From: an uncultured Sulfitobacter sp.
GTDB lineage: Bacteria; Pseudomonadota; Alphaproteobacteria; Rhodobacterales; Rhodobacteraceae
DNA length: 64,000 bases
Assembly (NCBI GenBank): GCA_937928635.1
Contig: CALFWM010000047.1
Location: forward strand, 1 to 64,000
Reading direction: 5' to 3'
Made by a program: the position numbers and the translations under genes. The number at the start of each line of letters is the position of its first letter. The first letter of the stretch is position 1. This document shows positions 56,364 to 64,000 of this stretch, in pieces. The notes under the pieces are model-generated. The model was not told where the DNA came from. It did no database searches and saw nothing but the letters and a program-made list of their open reading frames with translations.

Positions 56364-57698
56364 ATGAGCAAACGTGTCGCCATCATCGGGGCTGGCCCCT
56401 CTGGCCTCGCGCAACTGCGCGCGTTCCAATCAGCAAAGGAAAAAGGGGCCGACATTCCCGAAGTGGTCTGCTTTGAAAAGCAGGACAATTGGGGCGGGCT
56501 TTGGAACTACACATGGCGCACCGGGCTCGACAAATACGGCGAGCCTGTGCACGGCTCCATGTACCGCTATCTGTGGTCGAATGGCCCCAAGGAAGGCCTT
56601 GAATTTGCGGATTATTCCTTTGAGGAACACTTCGGCAAACAAATCGCCTCCTATCCGCCCCGCGCCGTGCTGTTTGACTACATCGAGGGCCGCGTGAGGA
56701 AGGCGGGCGTGCGCGACCTGATCCGTTTTGAGACCGTCGTGCGCAACGTGGACTTTGCGGATGGCAAGTTCACCGTAAAGGTCAAAGACCTGCCCAATGA
56801 CCGGGAATATTCAGAAGAATTTGACCATGTGATCTGCGCCTCCGGCCACTTCTCCACCCCGAATGTGCCGGAATTTGAGGGCTTTGACACCTTCAAGGGC
56901 CGGGTGCTGCACGCCCATGATTTCCGCGACGCGCTGGAATTCAAGGACATGGACCTGCTGATCATCGGCACCAGCTATTCCGCCGAAGATATCGGCTCCC
57001 AATGCTGGAAATACGGTGCCAAAAGCATCACCGTCAGCCACCGCACGGCCCCCATGGGCTACAAATGGCCCGACAATTGGGCCGAGGTGCCGCTGCTGAC
57101 CAAGGTTGTGGGCAATACCGCGCATTTCAAGGACGGCACCACCAGGGACGTGGACGCGATTATCCTGTGCACTGGTTACCTGCACCACTTCCCTTTCATG
57201 GCCGACGATCTGCGCCTGCGCACCCCCAACGTTCTGGCCTCCGATGACCTCTACAAAGGGGTGGCATGGGTCGATAATCCGGCGCTGTTCTACCTTGGCA
57301 TGCAGGACCAGTGGTTCACCTTTAACATGTTCGACGCGCAGGCCTGGTGGGCGCGCGACGTCATCATGGGCCGCATCGACGTGCCGGACAAAGCCGCGCG
57401 GCGTGCAGACGTGGATGCCCGCAAAGCGGCAGAGGCCGCGATCCAGGATGACTATGGCTGTATCTGGTATCAGGGCGATTACACCAAGGAATTGATCGAC
57501 GAAACCGACTATCCCAGCTTTGACGTGGAGGGGGCCTGCCAGGCCTTCAAAGCATGGAAAGGCCACAAGGTTGCGGATATCATGACCTTCCGTAACAACG
57601 CCTATGCCTCTGTTATTACAGGCACAATGGCCCCAATGCACCACACACCGTGGAAGGATGCATTGGATGACAGCCTTGAGGTCTATTTGAAAAACTGA
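56364..57698 (+). CDS. tmm: Trimethylamine monooxygenase
   Basis: A 444-residue flavin-containing monooxygenase that oxidises trimethylamine to TMAO with NADPH and O2. The FAD motif is GAGPSGL (residues 9-15), the family fingerprint reads [11 protein letters not shown], and the NADPH motif is GTSYSAED. Similar FMOs oxidise other amines, but the place between gmaS and tdm and the length support Tmm. It lies behind a close pair of palindromic repeats, which may act as a gmaS terminator. Confidence 0.92.
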   Translation: MSKRVAIIGAGPSGLAQLRAFQSAKEKGADIPEVVCFEKQDNWGGLWNYTWRTGLDKYGEPVHGSMYRYLWSNGPKEGLEFADYSFEEHFGKQIASYPPRAVLFDYIEGRVRKAGVRDLIRFETVVRNVDFADGKFTVKVKDLPNDREYSEEFDHVICASGHFSTPNVPEFEGFDTFKGRVLHAHDFRDALEFKDMDLLIIGTSYSAEDIGSQCWKYGAKSITVSHRTAPMGYKWPDNWAEVPLLTKVVGNTAHFKDGTTRDVDAIILCTGYLHHFPFMADDLRLRTPNVLASDDLYKGVAWVDNPALFYLGMQDQWFTFNMFDAQAWWARDVIMGRIDVPDKAARRADVDARKAAEAAIQDDYGCIWYQGDYTKELIDETDYPSFDVEGACQAFKAWKGHKVADIMTFRNNAYASVITGTMAPMHHTPWKDALDDSLEVYLKN

Positions 57699-57699
57699 C

Positions 57700-57726
57700 G
57701 TAAGGTGGGCTTTAGCCCACCACACC
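57700..57726 (+). repeat. Palindromic intergenic repeat, copy 9
   Basis: GTAAGGTGGGC-TTTA-GCCCACC then ACACC, starting 1 bp after the tmm stop; convergent with the gene ending at 57750. Confidence 0.78.
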
Positions 57727-57749
57727 TCTCCAATACTCGGAGCGCCAGC

Positions 57750-58514
57750 TTACTCCTCCAACTGGCCCTCTGCGCGCAGAAAGATATAGGTCTTTTGCAG
57801 CGCGCCCTTGTCTTTCAAAGACATCGACAACGCCCCATTTTCTGTCTGAAACATCCGCAAATCATAGCTGTCGGGGTGGTTCACCACCTGGTCTCCATTC
57901 CCTGATGCGGCCCCCTCAAAACAGCCTTGCAACAGCGCCCCAAGCGTTTTGAAATCCTGCTGTGCCTGAGCCATGCGGTAGGGATATCCCCAGGCACAAT
58001 GGCGCGACGTGGCTCCGGATTGACCCAGAGACTCGCCGCATTGCTCCGGCTTGTTCGCTCCAAACAGCGCCGTCAATTCCTGTGCACCACCCTCTGACCA
58101 GTCTGAAATTACCGCACATCGCGGGTGGGCATCCGTGTTGGCCACCACCAACTTCTGTCCCTCCAGCACCTCAAAAGGGGTCGGCGGCGTGTTTTTGGAG
58201 ACCCAAAAGAAATCTCCGGCATATTCCATCACGTACCAGCCTTCCCAATCGGTGTCGCGTGGCCAAATGCTCTGGTATTCGTCGCGCTCTGCATCAATAC
58301 GCCATTTGCCTAAGGTGGAGCGTGTCCCCTCCTGTGCATAAATCGTGCTGCCATCCGCACCAAAGAACTGCCGATAAGGCGCGCCTTGCCATTTCCCTAC
58401 CGCGGTATTGCCACTGAGCAAAATCTCGATCTCATGCGCTTTGAGTTTCACCGATTGCGCGGCCAATGGTGTGGCAAAAGCCAGCACCGCCATCAGAAAT
58501 ATCCGGCGGATCAT
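57750..58514 (-). CDS. Exported protein of unknown function at the end of the tdm operon
   Basis: A 254-residue protein with a signal peptide (cleavage near LAAQ-SV, residue 20). I recognise no family. Residues 25-115 look like a small beta-barrel (KWRIDAERDEYQSIW, then WYVMEYAGDFFWVS); the C-terminal half has four Cys (PRCAV, EQCGE, RHCAW, GCFEG), so disulfides are likely in the periplasm. The start overlaps the globin stop (ATGA), so it is translated from the tdm-globin message. Confidence 0.7.
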   Translation of the reverse strand: MIRRIFLMAVLAFATPLAAQSVKLKAHEIEILLSGNTAVGKWQGAPYRQFFGADGSTIYAQEGTRSTLGKWRIDAERDEYQSIWPRDTDWEGWYVMEYAGDFFWVSKNTPPTPFEVLEGQKLVVANTDAHPRCAVISDWSEGGAQELTALFGANKPEQCGESLGQSGATSRHCAWGYPYRMAQAQQDFKTLGALLQGCFEGAASGNGDQVVNHPDSYDLRMFQTENGALSMSLKDKGALQKTYIFLRAEGQLEE

Positions 58515-58906
58515 GTGACTTCTCCCTCATTCACCAAAATCAGTGCCACCCGGCGCAGCGTCGCGCGCAATCGATCAATATGCGCGCCTGTATGATCCAG
58601 ATCAGTCAGCGCACGCTCCATAATCGACAACCAATCCTGCGCGTCCTGCAGTCTGATGGGCACATGGGCGTGAATCTCTTTCACGTTCATATGCCGATGT
58701 TTTTCCATGTAATATTGCCGCCCGCCCATAAAGCCGCACATAAAGTTGAACTGTTCCATGCGCGTATGCGCAATGCCATGCCCCTCCATGTGCAGACGCA
58801 CAATATTCTGCCCCTCCGGCAGGCTCTCAACCAGATCATAAAAATGCTCAACTAATTCGCGCAGTGCCTCTTCCCCGCCAATCTGATCAAGCACGCTCGC
58901 ACTCAT
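58511..58906 (-). CDS. Truncated haemoglobin, group II-like
   Basis: 131 residues, the size of a truncated globin. Phe/Tyr residues of the distal pocket appear in QFNFMCGFMGGRQYYMEKH, and the proximal His is probably His79 in KEIHAHVPI. Such globins bind O2 or NO. It overlaps tdm by 4 bp (58903-58906), so it is coupled to TMAO demethylase. A role in handling O2 or NO near the haem monooxygenase, or in the demethylase reaction itself, is inference only. Confidence 0.82.
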   Translation of the reverse strand: MSASVLDQIGGEEALRELVEHFYDLVESLPEGQNIVRLHMEGHGIAHTRMEQFNFMCGFMGGRQYYMEKHRHMNVKEIHAHVPIRLQDAQDWLSIMERALTDLDHTGAHIDRLRATLRRVALILVNEGEVT

Positions 58907-61296
58907 GAACGGGGGCGTTCCTTGGTAGGGTCAAAGGCGGCTAGGTCCTTTCGGATCACGGCAGGCAGGCGCATCTGTTGCCCGTCCAGCTTGCCAATCT
59001 CGATCTCTGTGCCTGGTGCCGCATGCGCCACATCCATGCGCACCATCGCGATGTTTTTGCCCAACAAGGGCGAGCGCATGGTGGAACAGACCTCCCCCAC
59101 CTGCGCGCGTCCGCCCCCGGCCAGATGCACGCAATCGCCGTGCGAGACATCCACGTTGCTGTCGATATCCACGCCCACAAGTTTGCGCATCGGGTGATCG
59201 CGCCGTCGGATCAAGGCATCACGCCCAATAAAGTCATCCGGCTTGGATTTCAGTGGCACTGTAAAGCCAATGCCCGCCTCATATGGATCCGTCTGATCGG
59301 AAAAATCATAGCCGGCAAAGATCAACCCTGCCTCAATGCGCACCATGTCCAGCGCCTCCAGCCCCATGGGTTTCAGGCCATGGTCCTGCCCCGCCTCCCA
59401 GATTGCATCAAAAATCTCGCTGCAATCCTTGGGATGACAGAGCACCTCATAGCCCAGCTCACCCGTGTAGCCCGTGCGCGACAGCACAAACGGCGTGCCG
59501 CTTTCATTGTGTAGCCGTGCTGGCGTGTGGCGGAACCAGCCCAACTGGTCAAACTCCGGGTTGTGCGGCGCGGTCCAGACGATTCTACGCAGCAAATCGC
59601 GGCTTTCCGGGCCTTGCACAGCGACATTGTGCAATTGATCGGTGGAGGAGCGCACCAACACTTTCAGCCCCAGCTTTTCCGCCTGCTCGCGCAGCCATTC
59701 CCCGCCATAATCATTGCCCCCAATCCAGCGGAAATTATCACGCCCCAATCGGAACACTGTGCCATCGTCAATCATCCCGCCGTGCTCATAGCACATCGCC
59801 GTATAGACCACACCGCCCACCGCCAGGGTTTTCATATTGCGGGTGAAGCAGTATTGGCACAGGGCCTCTGCATCGGGCCCCGTGATCTCAAACTTGCGCA
59901 GGGGTGACAGGTCCATGATCACCGCTTTTTGGCGGCAGGCATGGTATTCCTCAATCGGTCCCGCCTCGGCATAGCAATTGGCCAGCCAATAGCCGTTGTA
60001 TTCAATGAAATTGCGTGTGTGCTGCGCGAATTTGTCGTGGAATCCGGTCTGTTTGGTCATTCTAGCATCCGCATCAGGCGTGGGGCGGTAAGCGACCGCG
60101 CGTTGGAATTTTTCGACGCCCGAATAGGTGCGCACGTGAATATCGGTGGGGTTCCAGCCGTTGGCCGGGCTGGTGTCATCAGGACAGGCGGAGGACACAC
60201 AGACCAGATCGGTCAGCGCGCGCAGCAGCACAAAATCACCGGGCCGGGACCAGGGCTCGTCCGAATACATCACGCCGTGTTCGTCGAGGAAAGTGTTGAA
60301 GAAAAAGTTAATCGCCATCCAACCGGGCCGCGCCGTGACGTCGAATTTCGACAGCGCGGTGTTGAAGTTCTCCGAGCAATTCACATGGCCCGGATAGCCG
60401 ATATCGTCATAGTATTTTGCGGAGCACGCCAGCGCAAAGGCATCATGCCGCCCACAGGTGTCCTGCACAACCTCGACCAGCGGCAGCATCTCCTGATCAT
60501 AGTATTTCGCATGCAGCCCCGGCATTGGATAGGCATGACCCATCAGCGTGCGGGTGGTGGTCACATCCAATGCATGTTCAATGCCCTTGTCGAGCTTGCG
60601 CGCGGAAAAACATTCAAAATCAGTACACTGGCGACCATCCACATCAATAATTTGAATATAATCCCCAGCTTTGACAAAGAACGCTTCGGCAGTTGATGAC
60701 GCGACGCGGATGTCCGCAACAGGGTCGGCCAGCGGGTCAGGCAGCTCAAACCGGGGCATCTGTTTGATGACCGCACGGGTGATCCACAGCGTGAGGGGGG
60801 ATGCGGTATCCTGCGCCTCAATATCCATCGCGCCACGCGCATTGGGATGGGGCGCGGCAACAATCACCACGCCGTCGCGTGTCGCGGTAAATTCCTGATC
60901 CGTCCCGGCAGGCGTCGCGCTGTCGAACAGATGCAAAGCCGCGGATTGCGCCAGATCAATGCCCCGCGCCTCAATCCCAATGCGTAGGCCCCGCAGCGAT
61001 TGATTGTCACTGGCCAGCAGCGCCATCAATCCCTTTGCCGGACCTTGCGCCGCCGTATTGAGCAGCGCCGCATCCGCCTTGCCATCTGGCCCGGCACAGA
61101 CAACCTCGCAGGGCTGCCCGCCTTCGGTATTTTCAATGCGCAGCTTGTCTCCGGCCTCAAGCCGCACCAGTATCGCGCCACAGCCCTCGATCACGTATCT
61201 TTCAACACCCGGCGGTATGGAGAACACAGAGGGCCGGGTGAACCGGCTTGGCTTTGGCGGGCCGGGCCTTACATTTGGCAACCCATCGTCCAGCAT
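58903..61296 (-). CDS. tdm: Trimethylamine N-oxide demethylase
   Basis: A 797-residue enzyme that converts TMAO to dimethylamine and formaldehyde. Residues 200-390 are a DUF1989 (urea-carboxylase-associated) domain with the candidate metal ligands Cys281 (DTCG), Cys291 and Cys307 (HVNCSEN). Residues about 410-790 are a GcvT-type folate domain (YTGELGYEVLC), which can catch the formaldehyde. Residues 1-190 look like a second, divergent DUF1989-like copy (GGQPC at 59-63 against DGRQC at 220-224). GGGGAG lies before the ATG at 61296; it overlaps an upstream GTG at 61311, which is therefore less likely. Confidence 0.93.
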   Translation of the reverse strand: MLDDGLPNVRPGPPKPSRFTRPSVFSIPPGVERYVIEGCGAILVRLEAGDKLRIENTEGGQPCEVVCAGPDGKADAALLNTAAQGPAKGLMALLASDNQSLRGLRIGIEARGIDLAQSAALHLFDSATPAGTDQEFTATRDGVVIVAAPHPNARGAMDIEAQDTASPLTLWITRAVIKQMPRFELPDPLADPVADIRVASSTAEAFFVKAGDYIQIIDVDGRQCTDFECFSARKLDKGIEHALDVTTTRTLMGHAYPMPGLHAKYYDQEMLPLVEVVQDTCGRHDAFALACSAKYYDDIGYPGHVNCSENFNTALSKFDVTARPGWMAINFFFNTFLDEHGVMYSDEPWSRPGDFVLLRALTDLVCVSSACPDDTSPANGWNPTDIHVRTYSGVEKFQRAVAYRPTPDADARMTKQTGFHDKFAQHTRNFIEYNGYWLANCYAEAGPIEEYHACRQKAVIMDLSPLRKFEITGPDAEALCQYCFTRNMKTLAVGGVVYTAMCYEHGGMIDDGTVFRLGRDNFRWIGGNDYGGEWLREQAEKLGLKVLVRSSTDQLHNVAVQGPESRDLLRRIVWTAPHNPEFDQLGWFRHTPARLHNESGTPFVLSRTGYTGELGYEVLCHPKDCSEIFDAIWEAGQDHGLKPMGLEALDMVRIEAGLIFAGYDFSDQTDPYEAGIGFTVPLKSKPDDFIGRDALIRRRDHPMRKLVGVDIDSNVDVSHGDCVHLAGGGRAQVGEVCSTMRSPLLGKNIAMVRMDVAHAAPGTEIEIGKLDGQQMRLPAVIRKDLAAFDPTKERPRS

Positions 61297-61394
61297 GGAA
61301 GTCTCCCCCACAACCCACGTTGCATCTGTGGAATAATTATTTAATGGTAAGAATATCGTAGCGCAGCTCTTCCCGCAAGGAAATCAGTATCCCC

Positions 61395-61411
61395 ACATGA
61401 TATTTTCATGT
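61395..61411. promoter_or_regulatory. Inverted repeat between tdm and the EamA-type gene
   Basis: ACATGA-TATTT-TCATGT, a 6-bp perfect inverted repeat in an AT-rich 135-bp gap between divergent tdm and the EamA-type exporter gene. A palindrome AATAATTATT also lies at 61332-61341. These could be operators for the nearby GlxA-type or XRE regulators; unproven. Confidence 0.35.
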
Positions 61412-61431
61412 TTTTCCCTTAAGGCGACCCC

Positions 61432-62286
61432 ATGAACGCCTTAACCCTTGGCCTGCTGGCCGCCCTGTGCTGGGGCATCCACGACGTGACCGTGCGCCGT
61501 GTCAGCCAGAATGTGCCGCTCATGGCGACCTTGCTGGGCGTGTTGATCGTGGGCGCGCTGTTCCAGCTGAGTGTGATGACCGTGACAAACACGTTCACCG
61601 CCCTGCCCCGCGACGCGCTGATCTATTCGATCCTTGCCGGGTTTGCCTTTACCCTGGCAAGTGCGGGCCTATACGGCGCGTTCCAGCGTGGCCCGGTGCG
61701 CGTTGTCTCACCCGTGATTGGCAGCTTCCCGATTTTGGCCGTGGCATTGGCCAGCGTTACCGGGTCAACCATCACACCCCTGCAATGGGGCGCGGTTCTG
61801 GCGGTGGTGGGCGGCATCGCGATTGTGGCAACTTTCTCGGGCGAGGCGGAGGAAGAATACCCGCTCCTTGGCCCCACCCTCACGCTTTCGCTGTTGTCCT
61901 GTTTTGGTTTTTTCGCAACCTTCGCTTTGGGCCAGGAAGCCGCACGGCTGGCCGAGGAACTCCCCTCCATCTTTGTCACCCGCATCGCTAGCGTGACCGT
62001 CCTGCTCATCGCGATCTTCACGCTCAAACTGCCGATCTGGCCGGGCCGCGCGGCGTTGCCGTTTATCGCGATCATGGGCGTTCTGGATGGCATCGCGCTG
62101 CTCTGCGTACTGTCGGCGGGCAGTTTGCCGTCGCCGGAATACGCGGTTGTCGCCTCCTCCATCTTTGGACTGATCACCGTGATACTGGCGCGCATCTTCC
62201 TATCGGAAACAATGACATACCGGCAATGGTTGGGCTGTCTGGTGACCTTTGCCGCAATTGGCTATCTGGCGCTTTCTACAAGTTAA
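61432..62286 (+). CDS. EamA-family (drug/metabolite) transporter
   Basis: A 284-residue membrane protein with ten predicted helices in two EamA halves (residues 3-135 and 145-283). The start (GLLAALCWGIHDVTVRR) and second-half PEYAVVASSIFGLITVI fit the family. It is divergent from tdm and shares TTAA at its stop with the convergent regulator gene. Export of an amine or of a metabolite of the pathway is possible but not shown. Confidence 0.85.
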   Translation: MNALTLGLLAALCWGIHDVTVRRVSQNVPLMATLLGVLIVGALFQLSVMTVTNTFTALPRDALIYSILAGFAFTLASAGLYGAFQRGPVRVVSPVIGSFPILAVALASVTGSTITPLQWGAVLAVVGGIAIVATFSGEAEEEYPLLGPTLTLSLLSCFGFFATFALGQEAARLAEELPSIFVTRIASVTVLLIAIFTLKLPIWPGRAALPFIAIMGVLDGIALLCVLSAGSLPSPEYAVVASSIFGLITVILARIFLSETMTYRQWLGCLVTFAAIGYLALSTS

Positions 62287-63293
62287 GAAAACTTCAACAG
62301 TTGCCGATCCTTGCGCGCGCGCAACCGGGTCGGGGTTTCGCCATAGGCCCCCTGCACGGCCTTGGCCATGGTGCCCGCCGTCTTGAACCCGGTCGCCGCG
62401 GCGACATCCGCCAGCGGGATCATGGTTTCCTCAATCATGCTCCACGCCCGTTTGGTGCGCAGTTGTTTGTAAAACCGCGCGGGGGATTCCTGAAACACAT
62501 CGCGAAAAAGGCGCTCCACATGACGTGTGGACAGCCCGACCTGCTCTGTCAGGCTGGGCATGCAGAGCGGATCGGCCAGGGTTTCCTCCATCAGGCTGAC
62601 AATCCGCGCGACCTGATTGTCAAAAAGACTGGGGTTGCCGGAAATCTCTTTGGGCTGGGCCGCGTCGCTCTTGCGGATTGTCGGCAGCAAAAGATGATTG
62701 CCCAGTTCCGCCATCTGACGCGCATCAAGTCGCGGCGCAAGCAGACCAATCATCAGCTCTGCGGTTGCCCCTGCCCCGGCTGCGGTGATGATTCCGTCCG
62801 ATTTTTCTGACAAACGGTCCGTCAACGCCGGGTAATACCCCGCCTCATTCAGGATTGCCGCATCATGCCAGTGGGTGGTGACCTGCCCGGAGGGCGCATG
62901 TGTTGCGCGGATGTAGGCGGTCGCCGCATCAGACAACAACACAACCACCAACCCCTTGCGTTGCATCTGGCGTGCCCGTTTGAGCCAACTGTCCGCGTTC
63001 ACACCCGACCCGCCAACAACGATCATCACCTGCGAAAATCCATAGTTCTCAATCGCGGGTTCCGCGCGTACGATCATGTCACCGGATCCGCTGACAAACC
63101 CTGGCGTATCAGACACATAGCGCCGGCCCATCACGTCGCTATGGGTGATCTGATTGGCCAAATCGAGGGTGCGGGTGATAGAGGCAACCTCAAGCGCGCT
63201 GAACCCTTCGGAGACAAAAATCTCAACCTTGAGCGGCTGCGCTGACGGGCGCACCTGCGCGCCTTTGTCAAAGTTGGTTTCAATTCTTGCCAT
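62283..63293 (-). CDS. GlxA-type AraC-family regulator, second copy
   Basis: 336 residues: an N-terminal DJ-1/PfpI-like domain (residues 22-190, KVEIFVSEGFSALEVAS) and a C-terminal AraC helix-turn-helix pair (residues 235-325, VGLSTRHVERLFRDV and IPLADVAAATGFKT). AGAGGA lies before the ATG at 63293. It flanks the amine island on the right, as the related protein at 43563 flanks tmoX on the left. Betaine- or carnitine-type control is inferred from the family (GbdR, CdhR). Confidence 0.85.
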   Translation of the reverse strand: MARIETNFDKGAQVRPSAQPLKVEIFVSEGFSALEVASITRTLDLANQITHSDVMGRRYVSDTPGFVSGSGDMIVRAEPAIENYGFSQVMIVVGGSGVNADSWLKRARQMQRKGLVVVLLSDAATAYIRATHAPSGQVTTHWHDAAILNEAGYYPALTDRLSEKSDGIITAAGAGATAELMIGLLAPRLDARQMAELGNHLLLPTIRKSDAAQPKEISGNPSLFDNQVARIVSLMEETLADPLCMPSLTEQVGLSTRHVERLFRDVFQESPARFYKQLRTKRAWSMIEETMIPLADVAAATGFKTAGTMAKAVQGAYGETPTRLRARKDRQLLKFS

Positions 63294-63553
63294 ATCCCGG
63301 ATCCTCTGGCCCGTTGTCCCCTGACAGTATGCCACCCTGTTTTCGCAGCGGGCATTCTACTCTTGCGGGGTTGCCCGAAAAGAGTCAATTTGTTTCCTTT
63401 TGATAAATTAATATTCCTCTGTGTCAAATTTAATCACTCTGCAAACCGCGGAAAATCCGGATGGTTGGCAGAGGGACAGAAACTATTGATCAGTGGGTTG
63501 CGCAACAACGTTTGCAAATCTGGTGTTCTTTGCGCCGCCTTGCTGCAGCACCG
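63294..63553. other. 260-bp intergenic region
   Basis: AT-rich stretch near 63395-63440 probably holds the promoter of the regulator gene at 63293. No gene or clear terminator is seen. Confidence 0.4.
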
Positions 63554-64000
63554 TCAGACGACCAGCAAAGCCTCATGCGGTTTCGTCGAAAAGCGCGCCA
63601 CGTCATACACCGCACGCCCGCGCCTTGTGCTCAGCTCGGGAAACAGTTCCAGCAATTCGTCATAGACCCCGTCCGCCTGCGCGCCCGCGATCATGTCACC
63701 GGGTTGAAAACTCTCGGTCCAGGCATTGTCCACCCGGATGATCTCATGATGATCAAACATGATATGGATGTAGGTAACGCCGTCTTCTGCCCTGGCACGG
63801 CTGATGCCGGGTTTATGGGTCATGTGTTTGGCCTTTGCCAACACCTCAGCCTCCCCCAGCAAAAGCTGTGTGGCGCTGTTTTCGATCAGCATCCGATGCT
63901 GCGGCGACACATGCATGTCGCGGTCCGGGACATTAGGCGCAATACTGTCCTTGCGGATCAAAATGGGTTGCAGATGGGCAGACTGATCCAAGGTGCCCAC
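63554..64000 (-). CDS. Hint-domain (hedgehog/intein-like) protein, C-terminal part
   Basis: At least 148 residues; the gene runs past the right edge, so the N-terminus is missing. The visible part has the Hint core (HLQPILIRKDSIAPN, VSPQHRMLI and VTYIHIMFDHHEIIRVDN). Such domains are common in secreted, calcium-rich Roseobacter proteins. The ending (FSTKPHEALLVV) is intact. Function depends on the missing part. Confidence 0.75.
   Translation of the reverse strand: MGTLDQSAHLQPILIRKDSIAPNVPDRDMHVSPQHRMLIENSATQLLLGEAEVLAKAKHMTHKPGISRARAEDGVTYIHIMFDHHEIIRVDNAWTESFQPGDMIAGAQADGVYDELLELFPELSTRRGRAVYDVARFSTKPHEALLVV

Overview
The window looks like chromosome of a marine alphaproteobacterium of the Roseobacter group (Rhodobacteraceae). 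The basis is moderately high G+C, tightly packed operons with ATGA/TGATG junctions, TRAP, polyamine-type and betaine-type transporters, and above all a methylated-amine island of the kind known from Ruegeria pomeroyi. There is no IS element, phage gene, rRNA or CRISPR array. One tRNA-Gly(UCC) is present.

Layout. Positions 1-9.3 kb hold housekeeping and accessory genes: a thioredoxin-like Tat protein, a phosphodiesterase, an acyl-CoA synthetase with a hydrolase, an MsbA-type exporter, tRNA-Gly, a malonyl-CoA synthetase and a PLP ammonia-lyase. At 9.4-17 kb are a lone MttB-family methyltransferase, a three-gene molybdenum hydroxylase with a diheme cytochrome under a divergent TetR regulator, and glutathione-dependent formaldehyde dehydrogenase. 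At 17.2-20.5 kb is a divergent katG/oxyR pair. At 20.5-34.5 kb is an amino-compound catabolic block: two adjacent enzymes that each carry an N-terminal Rieske domain (one on a ThDP enzyme, one on a glutamate-synthase FMN domain), a FAD amine oxidase, a racemase/maleate-isomerase-like protein, an ArgE-type deacetylase, an ectoine-hydrolase-like protein and a polyamine-type ABC transporter. At 34.9-39.1 kb are a TRAP transporter and a P450.

Positions 39.3-61.3 kb form the methylated-amine island. TmoXWV imports TMAO, Tmm oxidises TMA to TMAO, Tdm splits TMAO to dimethylamine and formaldehyde, DmmDABC demethylates dimethylamine, GmaS joins monomethylamine to glutamate, and MgsABC makes N-methylglutamate. 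An Amt transporter, a 56-residue membrane protein, two or three regulators, a PAS/chemoreceptor-like protein, a truncated globin and an unknown exported protein are interleaved. N-methylglutamate dehydrogenase (mgd) is not in the window. The formaldehyde dehydrogenase at 15.5 kb could take up the released formaldehyde.

Non-coding structure is rich. It includes a nine-copy palindromic repeat placed mostly between convergent genes, four TACCGAC repeats at exact 11-bp spacing just before gmaS, two hairpins with identical stems after a binding-protein gene, a structured leader that can hide the Shine-Dalgarno of the polyamine-type operon, and several inverted repeats that look like operators.
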